Shown: positions 1 through 8,834, numbered from the stretch's first letter. The stretch: 64,000 nt of DNA from Ruegeria atlantica (GCF_013032455.1 NZ_WQCF01000002.1:496001-560000), one strand, 5' to 3'. The notes: a model not told the origin generated them from the letters alone. Translations and numbers: made by a program.

Positions 1-601
1 GAGTTTTTGTGCTCAACCGCGTTTCGCCGTCCGCGCCCGGAAACAGAGGAGCAGTCAGATCGGTATCCTGACCGCGCACTTTACGCACCAAAGAGACATA
101 GGCGGCATTGCACCACCGTACATTGCCTTGGTGATCCTGCAACCAGACAGGATACGGAGCCTGCTCCATCGCCAGTCGGATTGGGTCCTGTGCGTCGCGT
201 TGCACCGCTGACGGTCGATCTATGCTATCGCGCAGCTGAACGCGGACGATCCCGTCGATCCATTCACAAAGAACATCCCGTTCGATGGTGCAGTCAATAG
301 CAGGGATGACCAAACTACCTGCCTGCCGAATATGATCGGGAACCTCCGGAAAGGTTGGGAAATCCCTTTGCAACAGGCGGCGAAGATCGGCCCAATCGCG
401 CACAGATTCAAACCCGTCCAGTGCGATGTCCGAATGGCTGATTAACCGGTCTTCGTCGAATAGGAATACCGAGTTAAACAGCGATGCCGGGGCGGACAGT
501 CCGAAATTGTCACCTGTTTGTCGGCGACGGGGTAAAAGCCACTGCGCTGCCAGACTGGCTGATACTAGGCTGATAGCGGCCAGGATGATCCACTCGACCA
601 T
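1..601 (-). CDS. PAS/sensor-kinase-like protein, C-terminus cut by window edge
   Basis: An open frame runs on the minus strand from an ATG at 601 to the window edge, about 200 codons with no stop. The first ~20 residues (MVEWIILAAISLVSASLA) form one membrane anchor. Further in, a PAS-like stretch contains the phrase APYPVWLQDHQGNVRWCN, typical of PAS domains in histidine kinases. The kinase core would lie outside the window. It sits directly upstream of regB on the same strand, with a ~65 bp gap to the regB stop. It may be another signalling protein of the redox locus. The PAS call is by motif only, and a diguanylate cyclase or a kinase are both possible. Confidence 0.6.
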   Translation of the reverse strand, partial: MVEWIILAAISLVSASLAAQWLLPRRRQTGDNFGLSAPASLFNSVFLFDEDRLISHSDIALDGFESVRDWADLRRLLQRDFPTFPEVPDHIRQAGSLVIPAIDCTIERDVLCEWIDGIVRVQLRDSIDRPSAVQRDAQDPIRLAMEQAPYPVWLQDHQGNVRWCNAAYVSLVRKVRGQDTDLTAPLFPGADGETRLSTKT

Positions 602-665
602 GCGTTCCTCGGGGATAACACCACAAAAGAAAACTATGCGCCGGAATAGTTAACGGGGTCTTAAT

Positions 666-2063
666 TCAGACCTGAATACGTTGATTTGCGCCCGAAGGCA
701 CTGGTGTATCGCCGGTCTGTGCGTCTACCAGGTTACGCGGCCATGAAACCCTTACGATTGCGCCCCGGCGTTCGGGATCATCACACAAGTTCTGATAGGG
801 GTCCGAGCCGTTAGCAAAATGCAGCTCGGCACCGCTGCGTTCCAACAAGGTTTTAGCGATGAACAGGCCCAAGCCCATTCCTTCATATTCCGGGCGTGTT
901 TGCTGATCTGTTTCGGCCCGGCGACGACGCATGAAGGGATCGCCAATCCTGCCGATCATATATACAGGGTAGCCGCGCCCGTCATCCATAATGTCGATGA
1001 TAATATGATCGGTGGTCCATTCTGCTTCGACCCAGACGTTGCCCCGGGCGAAATCCACTGCATTCTGGATCAGGTTGCGCAGGCCGTGGATAATCTCGGG
1101 CTTTCGCAGGATCGAGGGCTGCTGCACATCGCCGTCCCCAACCGGACCTTCAGCGAAATGAACGGTCTTGCCCCGATGAATATGAGGTTCGGCAGCCTCA
1201 TGCACAACGGTGGACAGAGGTGCCTGTCGCAAATGCAGATCGTCTTTGCCTGCACGCCCCATGTCGCGCAGTATATCGCGGCAACGGTTGGCCTGTTCGC
1301 GGATCAGGGCGGCGTCTTCCTTCAGTTCGGGGCGGTCATCCAGTTCTTCGATCAATTCTGCGCTGGTCAGTTTGATTGTGGCCAGTGGCGTGCCTAGCTC
1401 ATGCGCAGCGGCCGCGACCACGCCTCCCAGATCGGTCAGCTTCTGTTCGCGCGCCAAGGCCATGTGGGTTGCAGCAAGCGCTTCGGACATGGACTGCACT
1501 TCGGAACTGACCCGGTGGGAATAGGCGCCGATAAAGACAATGGCGATGACAATGGCGGCCCAGTTTCCGAACAGCAATATGCCAGGGATCACAAGCTCAA
1601 CCCCTGCAGCCGTGCGCAGGGGGAGATGAAACTCTGCCAGCACCGTTGTCAGCGCAAGCGCGACGCCCCCGACGATCAGTGTCGAACGGGTACTCATTAC
1701 ATTGGCTGAAATTGTCACCGGACCCAGCAGCAACAAGGCAAACGGATTGTTGAGGCCCCCCGTCAGGTACAAAAGAATCGACAACTGTAGCAGATCGAAC
1801 AGGACCATCAGAAAGTTCTGGAACTCACTCAGTCGTTTGTTTTGGGGAAACAACAGGATGGCCGTCATGTTCCCCATGACCGAGATACCGATCGCCAGAT
1901 AGCACAGCGCCAGTTCCAACTGCACGTGATAGTACTGTTGCGCAACGGTGATGGCCGTGAACTGGCCGATGATAGCGACCCAGCGTAGCAGGATAAGGGT
2001 ACGTAGCCGAATCCAGCTGCTGCGTTCCTGACCGCGCAATAACGTGCTGTTGGAATTTGCCAT
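666..2063 (-). CDS. regB: Redox-sensing histidine kinase RegB/PrrB
   Basis: This is the membrane sensor kinase of the global redox system RegB-RegA (PrrB-PrrA), which responds to the ubiquinone pool and controls respiration and, where present, photosynthesis. The 465-residue protein has about six N-terminal hydrophobic segments. They include the conserved quinone-binding heptad GGLNNPF. The H-box is HELGTPLATI. The redox-active cysteine lies in NRCRDILR, between the H-box helix and the ATPase, as in Rhodobacter RegB. The C-terminal ATPase shows N (NLIQNAVDFA), G1 (DDGRGY) and G2 (GMGLGLF) boxes. The gene diverges from senC-regA, the order known from Rhodobacter. The ATG at 2063 is followed by MANSNSTLLRGQERSSW. 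Confidence 0.95.
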   Translation of the reverse strand: MANSNSTLLRGQERSSWIRLRTLILLRWVAIIGQFTAITVAQQYYHVQLELALCYLAIGISVMGNMTAILLFPQNKRLSEFQNFLMVLFDLLQLSILLYLTGGLNNPFALLLLGPVTISANVMSTRSTLIVGGVALALTTVLAEFHLPLRTAAGVELVIPGILLFGNWAAIVIAIVFIGAYSHRVSSEVQSMSEALAATHMALAREQKLTDLGGVVAAAAHELGTPLATIKLTSAELIEELDDRPELKEDAALIREQANRCRDILRDMGRAGKDDLHLRQAPLSTVVHEAAEPHIHRGKTVHFAEGPVGDGDVQQPSILRKPEIIHGLRNLIQNAVDFARGNVWVEAEWTTDHIIIDIMDDGRGYPVYMIGRIGDPFMRRRRAETDQQTRPEYEGMGLGLFIAKTLLERSGAELHFANGSDPYQNLCDDPERRGAIVRVSWPRNLVDAQTGDTPVPSGANQRIQV

Positions 2064-2155
2064 CGGTCTATTATGTCCTGTTGCATCGGCTGAACATCTT
2101 GATAGGTGTCCCGGCCGAAACGATCAACAACCCCTTTCATCGCAGGATTGATGTC

Positions 2156-2776
2156 ATGATCCGTCTTTATGCCATACTCGCAACCGTTGTTCTGGCCGTT
2201 GGTCTGGGTGCCATGTGGCTGCTGACACGGGGTGTGGGGTCGAATGATCAATTCGCGCAATGTCGTTCCAGCCAGATCGCCGGTGGCTCAGCAACCATTG
2301 GTGGCCCGTTCGAATTGATCAATGGCAAAGGCGAAACCGTTACCGACAAGGATGTGATTACCGAGCCGACGCTGGTCTATTTCGGCTATACCTTCTGCCC
2401 CGACGTCTGCCCCTTTGACATGTCGCGCAATGCTGATGCCGTGGATATCCTGGCCGAGCGTGGCCAGTCGGTGACACCCCTGTTCATTTCGATCGACCCT
2501 GACCGTGACACGCCCGAGGTGGTGGATGACTATGCGTTCAACCTTGGTGGCAAGACCATCGCGCTGACGGGCTCGGCCGAACAGGTCAAGGCAGCCAGTC
2601 AGGCTTATAAGACTTATTACAAGGCCCATGACAAAGGCGATGAGTTCTATCTGGTCGACCATTCCACCTTTACCTATCTGGTGACGCCCGAGCACGGTTT
2701 CCTTGAATTTTTCAAACGCGATGACACGCCTGAGCAGATGGCTGACAAGGTCGGATGCTTTCTGGATCAGATCTAA
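2156..2776 (+). CDS. senC: SCO1/SenC-family copper chaperone PrrC
   Basis: Thioredoxin-fold SCO protein, thought to deliver copper to cytochrome c oxidase and to link oxidase activity to RegB signalling. With the ATG at 2156 the product has 206 residues: an N-terminal membrane anchor (AILATVVLAVGLGAMWLL), the CxxxC copper motif in FCPDVCPFD, and the distal His in VDHSTFTYL. An upstream in-frame start at 2057 would overlap regB and place charged residues before the anchor, so the internal ATG is preferred. It lies between divergent regB and co-directional regA, 85 bp before the latter, as in other Rhodobacterales. Confidence 0.92.
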   Translation: MIRLYAILATVVLAVGLGAMWLLTRGVGSNDQFAQCRSSQIAGGSATIGGPFELINGKGETVTDKDVITEPTLVYFGYTFCPDVCPFDMSRNADAVDILAERGQSVTPLFISIDPDRDTPEVVDDYAFNLGGKTIALTGSAEQVKAASQAYKTYYKAHDKGDEFYLVDHSTFTYLVTPEHGFLEFFKRDDTPEQMADKVGCFLDQI

Positions 2777-2861
2777 CACGAACAGTCGATTTGACCTTTG
2801 GGATGGCGCTGCTATTACTCATGGTTAAGCCAAAGGCGTGAAATAGCGGAAAGAACAGAAT

Positions 2862-3416
2862 ATGGCGGACAGCTCTGACCTCGACATCGGCCCCGATAAA
2901 TCACTTTTGTTGGTGGATGATGACGAACCGTTTCTGAGACGTCTGGCCAAAGCCATGGAGAAGCGCGGCTTCGAAGTTGAAACCGCCGGATCCGTCGCCG
3001 CAGGCCGCGCCATTTCAACCGCTCGTCCCCCTGCCTATGCCGTTGTTGATCTGCGGCTTGAGGATGGCAATGGGTTGGATGTGGTCGAAGTGCTGCGCGA
3101 AAAACGTCCCGACAGCCGGGTTGTGGTTCTGACCGGATATGGCGCGATTGCCACCGCTGTGGCTGCCGTCAAGATCGGCGCTACCGATTACCTGTCAAAA
3201 CCCGCGGATGCCACCGACATCACCAGCGCGCTGCTGGCCAAGGGGGACGAACTGCCCCCGCCACCGGAAAACCCCATGAGCGCGGACCGCGTGCGTTGGG
3301 AACATATCCAGCGGGTCTATGAGCTGTGCGACCGGAACGTCTCCGAGACCGCCCGCCGCCTGAACATGCATCGCCGGACGTTGCAGCGGATTTTGGCGAA
3401 GCGCAGTCCGCGGTAG
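2862..3416 (+). CDS. regA: Redox response regulator RegA/PrrA
   Basis: DNA-binding partner of RegB. The 184-residue protein has a receiver domain beginning LLLVDDDEPFLRRL, with the phospho-acceptor Asp in AVVDLRLEDG and the conserved Lys in YLSKPAD. A short linker with four prolines leads to a Fis-type helix-turn-helix at the C-terminus (VSETARRLNMHRRTLQRIL), which is nearly invariant in the RegA/ActR/RoxR family. The length matches the family. The gene is probably co-transcribed with senC. No paralogous kinase is needed because regB is adjacent. Confidence 0.96.
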   Translation: MADSSDLDIGPDKSLLLVDDDEPFLRRLAKAMEKRGFEVETAGSVAAGRAISTARPPAYAVVDLRLEDGNGLDVVEVLREKRPDSRVVVLTGYGAIATAVAAVKIGATDYLSKPADATDITSALLAKGDELPPPPENPMSADRVRWEHIQRVYELCDRNVSETARRLNMHRRTLQRILAKRSPR

Positions 3417-3443
3417 AGATTTGATTCATTGGCGCTAACAACC

Positions 3444-4037
3444 ATGAAGCTTTTGATTGCCTCTACGCTTTCGGTTCTATGTTTAGCCATTGCTCCGGCC
3501 TACGCACGTTGCGTTGATCTGGCTGAAGGAAACTTCTTCACTCTGACAAGGAATGCCCCCTTCTTCGAAATTTCGAATACCGTTTCTGAGGATGGTACGG
3601 TCTTAGCAAATAGCAGAATGAAGCGCGATGGTTCGCTGGAAAAGGCTACGACAAGATTTTGGAACGGCGTAATCCCGGTTGAGCGCAAATCCGAAGCGAG
3701 TCGAATTAAAATGAAAATCAGTGAAGAAGCTAAACTGGCGGATTTGAGCAAGACCGGAAAAATGTATAAGTATCCAGTTTCAATACTGATAAATGGCAAT
3801 AAAGTGGATCAAGGGCATTTTGTCGTTAAGCCAATCAAGAAAAGCCGAATTAGCATCGGCGGCTGCAGCTACCGCGTGATGGTTGTTCGGACTAGTCTTG
3901 AACGAGAAAAGGGTAGCACGATCAATGAGCAAGCCCTGCTCAGTCTCGACGCAGGATTTCTGCTTGGAAATGTAGCTATGACATCGGATTGGAAACCACG
4001 CAGCTCAGTTCTTTTCGACAGCATCACAGCCTATTGA
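3444..4037 (+). CDS. Hypothetical secreted protein
   Basis: A 197-residue product from the ATG at 3444, with a clear signal peptide (MKLLIASTLSVLCLAIAPAYA) and predicted cleavage after AYA. Only two cysteines (in RCVD and GGCSY) remain in the mature part, perhaps a disulfide. The rest is charged and beta-rich in feel, with no family I recognise. It is more AT-rich than regA and the genes to its right, which suggests a recent insertion between regA and the HD gene. A longer TTG start at 3429 is possible but would place polar residues before the signal peptide. Confidence 0.7.
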   Translation: MKLLIASTLSVLCLAIAPAYARCVDLAEGNFFTLTRNAPFFEISNTVSEDGTVLANSRMKRDGSLEKATTRFWNGVIPVERKSEASRIKMKISEEAKLADLSKTGKMYKYPVSILINGNKVDQGHFVVKPIKKSRISIGGCSYRVMVVRTSLEREKGSTINEQALLSLDAGFLLGNVAMTSDWKPRSSVLFDSITAY

Positions 4038-4058
4038 GCGGCAATTTTAGCTCAATTT

Positions 4059-4652
4059 TTAATACATAGACAACAATTCTGAATGCCGATCCATGTACGC
4101 ACGCCGCACCTCAACTGGTGGCCTTAGCGCAATCGTCAAACCCTCCATCACCGCCTTGTCGGGTCGGCCAAAGAACTTGGTCGCCTCAGCCTCGGAAAAC
4201 CCCGCTATCTGGGTGGCCTCCATCCAGGCGCTGATCTTGTCGGCTTTCTTGATCTGCCGTTTCACCGTTTTCGGCACTGCGGCGGGCAGACCGAAGCGGA
4301 TATGGATCGCTGCCGCCAACCGGTCATCCAGCGCGCCGTAATCGGGGCCAACGGCGGCTTTTACCGGAGAGATCATATCTCCGATCACATATTCCGGCGC
4401 ATCATGTAACAAAGCCGCCAGCCGCCATTTCACCGGCGCTTTGGGGGCAATACGGCCAAACAGCTCTTCAACCAGCAGGGAATGCTCGGCCACGGAATAG
4501 GCAAAATCCCCCGCTGTTTGGCCGTTCCAGCGGGCCACAAAGGCCAATCCATGGGCGATATCTTCGATTTCGATATCCACAGGGGTCGGGTCCAGCAGGT
4601 CCAGCCTGCGCCCTGACAACATCCGCTGCCATGCTCGGGGTTGTGTTGCCAT
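4059..4652 (-). CDS. HD-domain phosphohydrolase (YfbR-like)
   Basis: HD-superfamily metal-dependent phosphohydrolase. The usual ligand set is visible: His in AYSVAEHSLLV, the HD pair in LAALLHDAPEYVIGD, and a distal Asp in IKKADKISAWMEA. The arrangement resembles the 5'-deoxynucleotidase YfbR group, so nucleotide clean-up is a reasonable but unproven role. Start at ATG 4652 with AAGG nine bases upstream; a GTG at 4679 would add nine residues. Similar HD genes sit between regA and ahcY in related genomes, as I recall. Convergent with the secreted protein before it. Confidence 0.8.
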   Translation of the reverse strand: MATQPRAWQRMLSGRRLDLLDPTPVDIEIEDIAHGLAFVARWNGQTAGDFAYSVAEHSLLVEELFGRIAPKAPVKWRLAALLHDAPEYVIGDMISPVKAAVGPDYGALDDRLAAAIHIRFGLPAAVPKTVKRQIKKADKISAWMEATQIAGFSEAEATKFFGRPDKAVMEGLTIALRPPVEVRRAYMDRHSELLSMY

Positions 4653-4858
4653 TTTGCCATGCCTTGTGAAGTGGGACACGTAAGTTTCGCGTTTTTGTGT
4701 TATGCTTTACCTGTCGAGATCACCAGCTGCCAACTTTTTCTTGACCGGGCGTGCTTTGAATTGGCGCGCGGTGATACCGACATTTGTGCTGAGGGGGGGT
4801 GCATACTCCTCTCGGTGTGCCCCTCTCGGAACGTAACGCGTATCGAAAGGAGCGAACT

Positions 4859-5173
4859 ATGTTTAAGCGACTGTTTGGACTGACACTGGCCTTTGGGATG
4901 GCCGCAACTGCCCCACCGGCCTTTGCTCAAGGCTGTGCACAACGCGAGCATGTGATTGCCAAATTGCAAAACAACTATTCAGAAGAGCTGACCTTTGGCG
5001 GATTGCAGAAAACCCGCGGAGCGCAGGCCGTGATGGAGGTTTGGACCTCGAAGGAAACCGGAAGCTATACGGTTCTGGTGACCCAGGCGAACGGCATTAG
5101 TTGTATTGTCGCCGTTGGCACAGATTTTTTTGAAGCGACCCCGAAAATTGCACTGAAGGGTGAGCCAAGCTGA
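4859..5173 (+). CDS. Small secreted hypothetical protein
   Basis: A 104-residue exported protein. It has a signal peptide MFKRLFGLTLAFGMAATAP ending at AFAQ and two cysteines in the mature part (QGCAQRE and GISCIVAVG). A strong Shine-Dalgarno, AAAGGAG, lies at 4846-4852. The mature sequence is short and compact, with repeated VxVxT-like strands (SYTVLVTQANG). The family has no name I can give, though small proteins of this type are common in Roseobacter genomes. It ends about 100 bp before ahcY and may share its transcript. Confidence 0.75.
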   Translation: MFKRLFGLTLAFGMAATAPPAFAQGCAQREHVIAKLQNNYSEELTFGGLQKTRGAQAVMEVWTSKETGSYTVLVTQANGISCIVAVGTDFFEATPKIALKGEPS

Positions 5174-5205
5174 TTATACCGGCAGAATATCCCGTTTCCG
5201 GCCAA

Positions 5206-5249
5206 GTTCGTTGCCACCTGTCCTAAGGAATGCTAGGGGCAGCCCGAAC
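5206..5249 (+). promoter_or_regulatory. Candidate structured leader of ahcY
   Basis: The spacer before ahcY can fold into an interrupted hairpin. GTTCGTTGCC-A-CCT at 5206-5219 pairs with AGG-GGCAG-CC-CGAAC at 5235-5249, giving 13 base pairs with small bulges. The loop contains the palindrome TCCTAAGGA. It ends 15 bases before the ahcY Shine-Dalgarno. I could not match it to the SAH or SAM/SAH riboswitch consensus, so it is listed only as a possible cis element. Confidence 0.3.
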
Positions 5250-5274
5250 GTGATTTACCGGAGTGGAGCACCTG

Positions 5275-6663
5275 ATGGCCGGGGACTATATCGTCAAAGA
5301 CATTTCGTTGGCCGGGTTCGGCCGCAAGGAACTGGATATCGCGGAAACCGAGATGCCGGGCCTGATGGCATTGCGTGCCGAATATGGTGAAAGCAAGCCT
5401 CTGAAAGGCGCCCGCATCGTCGGTTCGCTGCACATGACTATCCAGACAGCTGTTCTGATCGAAACACTGGTTGCGCTGGGCGCAGATGTGCGCTGGGCGT
5501 CGTGCAACATCTTCTCGACGCAAGACCACGCGGCGGCAGCGATTGCCGAGGCTGGTGTTCCGGTTTTCGCAATCAAAGGCCAGACTTTGGAAGAGCATTG
5601 GGACTATCTGGACAAATCCTTCCTGTTCGAAGACGGCCCCAACATGATCTTGGACGATGGCGGTGACGCGACGCTGTACATCCTGCTGGGCGCACGCGCC
5701 GAAGCGGGTGAAGACATCATCCCCGTCCCCGGTTCGGAAGAGGAAGAGGTCATCAAGGCTCAGATCGCCAAACGTATGGCGGCCTCGCCCGGCTGGTTCA
5801 CCAAGATGCGCGACCAGATTCAGGGCGTGTCCGAGGAAACCACCACCGGCGTGAACCGCCTGTATCAGCTGGTGAAAGACGGCCACCTGCCGTTCCCGGC
5901 GATCAACGTGAATGACTCGGTCACCAAGTCGAAATTCGACAACAAATATGGCTGCAAGGAATCGCTGGTCGACGGTATCCGCCGCGCCACCGACACCATG
6001 ATGGCGGGTAAAGTTGCCGTTGTCTGCGGTTACGGCGACGTGGGCAAAGGCTCGGCTGCATCGCTGCGCGGCGCTGGTGCCCGTGTGAAAGTGACCGAAG
6101 TTGACCCGATCTGCGCCCTGCAAGCTGCGATGGACGGGTTTGAGGTCACCCTGCTGGAAGACGAAGTTGCCAGCGCGGATATCTTCATCACCACCACCGG
6201 CAACAAGGACGTGATCCGGATCGAGCATATGCGCGCGATGAAGGACATGGCCATCGTCGGCAACATCGGCCATTTTGACAACGAAATTCAGGTGGCCAGC
6301 CTGAAGAACCACAAATGGACCAACATCAAGGAACAGGTGGACATGATCGAGATGCCCTCGGGCAATCGCCTGATCCTGCTGTCCGAAGGTCGTCTGCTGA
6401 ACCTGGGTAACGCCACCGGGCACCCCTCGTTTGTTATGTCGGCATCGTTCACCAACCAAGTTCTGGCGCAGATCGAGCTGTTCACCAAGGGTGACCAGTA
6501 CGAAAACAAGGTCTACATCCTGCCCAAGCATCTGGATGAGAAAGTAGCCCGCCTGCATCTGGATCGCATCGGCGTGAAGCTGACCAAAATGGACAACGAG
6601 CAAGCGGCCTATATCGGTGTTGCGCCGGAAGGCCCGTACAAGCCCGAGCATTACCGCTACTGA
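5275..6663 (+). CDS. ahcY: S-adenosylhomocysteine hydrolase
   Basis: Cytosolic adenosylhomocysteinase. It splits S-adenosylhomocysteine to adenosine and homocysteine and so relieves product inhibition of methyltransferases. The 462-residue protein from ATG 5275 (GGAG six bases upstream) carries the substrate region [12 protein letters not shown] and [16 protein letters not shown]. The NAD-binding loop is [13 protein letters not shown] and the C-terminus is [10 protein letters not shown], which is near-universal in the family. It also has the ~40-residue insertion (around [14 protein letters not shown]) typical of the larger bacterial and plant enzymes. The upstream in-frame start at 5263 lacks a ribosome site. 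Confidence 0.97.
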   Translation: MAGDYIVKDISLAGFGRKELDIAETEMPGLMALRAEYGESKPLKGARIVGSLHMTIQTAVLIETLVALGADVRWASCNIFSTQDHAAAAIAEAGVPVFAIKGQTLEEHWDYLDKSFLFEDGPNMILDDGGDATLYILLGARAEAGEDIIPVPGSEEEEVIKAQIAKRMAASPGWFTKMRDQIQGVSEETTTGVNRLYQLVKDGHLPFPAINVNDSVTKSKFDNKYGCKESLVDGIRRATDTMMAGKVAVVCGYGDVGKGSAASLRGAGARVKVTEVDPICALQAAMDGFEVTLLEDEVASADIFITTTGNKDVIRIEHMRAMKDMAIVGNIGHFDNEIQVASLKNHKWTNIKEQVDMIEMPSGNRLILLSEGRLLNLGNATGHPSFVMSASFTNQVLAQIELFTKGDQYENKVYILPKHLDEKVARLHLDRIGVKLTKMDNEQAAYIGVAPEGPYKPEHYRY

Positions 6664-6676
6664 TTGCTGATCGGGT

Positions 6677-7423
6677 ATGACGAAACGCACAGGACGCCGC
6701 CGGATCTTGTATCTGGCGGCGTCTTTCTTTTCGATCATCGTATTTCTATTTCTTGTTGGGTCGGCCGGATATGTGCTGCTGTCGCATCCCAAATCACCGC
6801 TGCCCGACCACTGGAACCCTCTGCGTGACCTGTCCGTGACCGCGCCGGTCACGCCGGTCACGTCGTATCAGCTGACCCGTGCCTTGGCGGATGAGGCGCT
6901 GTGCCGTGGAACATTGTCAGATGCCGGCGTGACCTTTGATGCCATGGAGGATCTGACCATTGATCCGAACTGTGGCATTGTCGGGCGAGGCTTGTTGTCG
7001 GGTTTGACGATAGCCAGGGTCGATCCGGTTGAAACCAGCTGCACCACAACTTTGCGGCTGGCCATGTGGGAGCATCACGTGGTGCAACCTGCCGCGCGGG
7101 ATGCGTTTGGTTCAGGCGTGGCCAAACTGCGCCATATCGGCAGTTACAATTGTCGTCGGATGCGGACCGCGCAGGGCGAAAACAGCCGGTGGAGCAGTCA
7201 TGCCCGCGCAGACTCGATCGACATCATTGGTGTAGAGCTGACAGATGGTCGTAATCTGACCTTGCTGGAGGATTGGCAGGGGACAGGGTCAAAAGCCCTA
7301 TTTCTGCGTCATATCTGGCGCGGGGCCTGTGATTGGTTTCGTGTGGTTCTTAGCCCTGATTTCAACCATTTACATGCTGACCATTTCCACCTGCAGGGTC
7401 CCGGTTGGGGTTATTGTCGCTGA
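6677..7423 (+). CDS. Extensin-like C-terminal domain protein
   Basis: A 248-residue membrane-anchored protein with an N-terminal hydrophobic segment (LYLAASFFSIIVFLFLVGSAG). It has the extensin-like C-terminal domain, which belongs to a D-Ala-D-Ala-carboxypeptidase-like fold. Typical marks are GSYNCRRM, SSHARADSIDI (a His/Asp zinc-ligand pair) and NHLHADHFHLQGPG with further histidines. It is thought to act on periplasmic cell-wall material; no substrate is proven for the family. It starts 13 bp after ahcY on the same strand and may be read through from it. Confidence 0.85.
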   Translation: MTKRTGRRRILYLAASFFSIIVFLFLVGSAGYVLLSHPKSPLPDHWNPLRDLSVTAPVTPVTSYQLTRALADEALCRGTLSDAGVTFDAMEDLTIDPNCGIVGRGLLSGLTIARVDPVETSCTTTLRLAMWEHHVVQPAARDAFGSGVAKLRHIGSYNCRRMRTAQGENSRWSSHARADSIDIIGVELTDGRNLTLLEDWQGTGSKALFLRHIWRGACDWFRVVLSPDFNHLHADHFHLQGPGWGYCR

Positions 7424-7561
7424 CCCACTCGTCCAAATGCACAGAAAGTTAGCTAAGGGGGAGAATTTGCAGTTTTTTTTCCTTATGCGAGCAGGGAGAG
7501 GAGGTTAGTCTTTCCGGCATAGCTAAACAGTGACACAGAAACGGATTAAGGAGACTGGGGT

Positions 7562-7903
7562 ATGGGAAAACGCGACGAGCTGATTGCCAAATACGCTGAT
7601 GATCTGAAAAACAAATGCGGAATGGACCCTGATATGGACCTGTTGACCAAGGTCACCATCGGTTGCGGTCCGGCGATCTATGACGCCGACGCGTCGACCG
7701 TAGCAGCCACGCAGGACGGTGAACTTGAAACGGTCAAAAACAATTTTCTGATCAAGAAACTGGGTTTGGCGGATGGCCCCGAACTGATGGAAGCGATCAA
7801 TTCGGTTCTGGAAACCTATGGCATGTCCGAGCGTAACAAATACCGCGCCGTTGTGTATTACATGCTGACCAAGCATTTCGGCAAAGAAGCCGTCTACGCC
7901 TAA
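7562..7903 (+). CDS. DUF2853 family protein
   Basis: Small soluble protein of 113 residues with the DUF2853 pattern: KRDELIAKYADDLKNKCG at the start, NNFLIKKLGL in the middle, and MSERNKYRAVVYYMLTKHF near the end. The family is widespread in Rhodobacterales as single-copy all-helical proteins of unknown function. AAGGAG-like sequence (taaggagactgggg) precedes the ATG. A strong terminator follows 20 bp after the stop, so it forms its own short transcription unit. Confidence 0.85.
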   Translation: MGKRDELIAKYADDLKNKCGMDPDMDLLTKVTIGCGPAIYDADASTVAATQDGELETVKNNFLIKKLGLADGPELMEAINSVLETYGMSERNKYRAVVYYMLTKHFGKEAVYA

Positions 7904-7922
7904 GCCACACGCTTTCTAATGA

Positions 7923-7953
7923 AACGCCCGCCTCCCCATCGGCGGGCGTTTTG
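7923..7953 (+). terminator. Intrinsic terminator after DUF2853 gene
   Basis: AACGCCCGCC pairs with GGCGGGCGTT across an 8-base loop and is followed by TTTT-rich sequence. It lies 20 bp after the DUF2853 stop. Confidence 0.9.
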
Positions 7954-8019
7954 TATTTGATCCTTATTTTAAAGACTTGGCATTTGAAACGCCTGCCGAA
8001 ACCCGGCTATGGTCCAAGT

Positions 8020-8121
8020 ATGACCAGGACGGTCAGAACCAGAGATTCCATGCGCGTGTGGTGAGTAGGGAGCACGCGGGGGTAGGGAAGGTTCTGCATC
8101 CGTCAGGGCCTTCCCTTTTTT
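8020..8121 (+). ncRNA. Candidate small RNA with intrinsic terminator
   Basis: The ~190 bp between the DUF2853 terminator and the convergent EVE gene ends in a second strong terminator: GGGAAGG (8085-8091), CCTTCCC (8109-8115), then six T. No protein gene precedes it. A sigma70-like promoter, TTGAAA (7984-7989), 18-base spacer, TATGGT (8008-8013), would start a transcript near 8020 of about 100 nt. A second hairpin, GCGTG with CACGC, lies at about 8053-8077. A lone terminator with its own promoter is the usual mark of a trans-acting small RNA. It could instead terminate leftover read-through. I recognise no known RNA family. Confidence 0.4.
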
Positions 8122-8141
8122 GGACTATCTGCCGGATATGG

Positions 8142-8564
8142 TCAGTCTGCCAGTGTCTGACCTAAATCGCAGATTACCTGCCATTCCGCTTCGCTTACCG
8201 GCTGTACCGACAGGCGAGAGTTTTTTACCAACACCATCTCAGCCAGACGTTCGTCTGACTTGATCTGGTCCAGCGTGACAGGCGTTGAAAATGGGCGCAC
8301 CGCTTTGATATCCACGCATTCCCAGCGTTCGTCGTCGGTGGTGCTGTCTGGATGGGCCTCGGCGCAAACCTCAACAATGCCGACGATCGCCTTGTCTTTT
8401 TGCGAATGGTAAAAGAACCCGCGATCGCCGTTTTGCATCTGACGCATGAAATTGCGCGCCTGATAATTTCGCACGCCGTCCCATTCCTCACCTGCGTCCC
8501 CTTTGGCGACCTGCTGATCCCAGCTCCAGGTCGAGGGTTCGGATTTGAACAGCCAATACGCCAT
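8142..8564 (-). CDS. EVE domain protein
   Basis: A 140-residue EVE/PUA-fold protein of the YTH-like superfamily that binds modified bases. The start MAYWLFKSEPSTWSWDQ and the phrases GVRNYQARNFMRQM, DRGFFYHS and GIVEV are the standard EVE signature. The substrate is unproven; roles in RNA modification reading or restriction of modified DNA have been proposed for the family. Its ATG overlaps the stop of the YciI gene by one base (TGATG), so the two are translationally coupled. The pair follows gpsA on the same strand. Confidence 0.92.
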   Translation of the reverse strand: MAYWLFKSEPSTWSWDQQVAKGDAGEEWDGVRNYQARNFMRQMQNGDRGFFYHSQKDKAIVGIVEVCAEAHPDSTTDDERWECVDIKAVRPFSTPVTLDQIKSDERLAEMVLVKNSRLSVQPVSEAEWQVICDLGQTLAD

Positions 8565-8833
8565 CAGCCGATGACCTTTTTCCAGTGGATCAGCTCAACT
8601 GATTGGAACAGCCCTGCCTTGGCATAAGGATCATTGTCCGCCCAGCGTTGCGCCGCAGCCATATCCTCGACATCCAGAATGACAAGAGAGCCGATCATGT
8701 CATCGCCATTCATCAGCGGACCGGCCTGTGAGACAACTCCGGTTTCCTCGATATAGGCCAAATGGTCGGCGCGGTTGTCCTTGCGGGTTTGCAGGGCGTC
8801 GTCCTTGTCCTTGGCGATCAGGGCTATCAGCAT
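8564..8833 (-). CDS. YciI-family protein
   Basis: An 89-residue ferredoxin-like-fold protein of the YciI/YCII family. The start MLIALIAKDK, the conserved His/Asp region ADHLAYIEE, the motif AGPL, and the C-terminal DNDPYAKAGLF are characteristic. The family's biochemical role is poorly known. Start at ATG 8833 with AAGGAGG seven bases upstream; the longer frame to 8887 overlaps gpsA without a ribosome site. It sits one base after the gpsA stop and overlaps the EVE gene, giving a likely tsaD-gpsA-yciI-EVE operon. Confidence 0.9.
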   Translation of the reverse strand: MLIALIAKDKDDALQTRKDNRADHLAYIEETGVVSQAGPLMNGDDMIGSLVILDVEDMAAAQRWADNDPYAKAGLFQSVELIHWKKVIG

Positions 8834-8834
8834 A

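Noticed and set aside
5174..5274. SAH or SAM/SAH riboswitch before ahcY
   Set aside because: I could not place the conserved sequence blocks of either class; only a general hairpin is present.
5233..6861. 542-residue minus-strand frame over ahcY
   Set aside because: Antisense shadow of the highly biased ahcY codons. It has His/Gln/Asp-rich nonsense composition and no motif.
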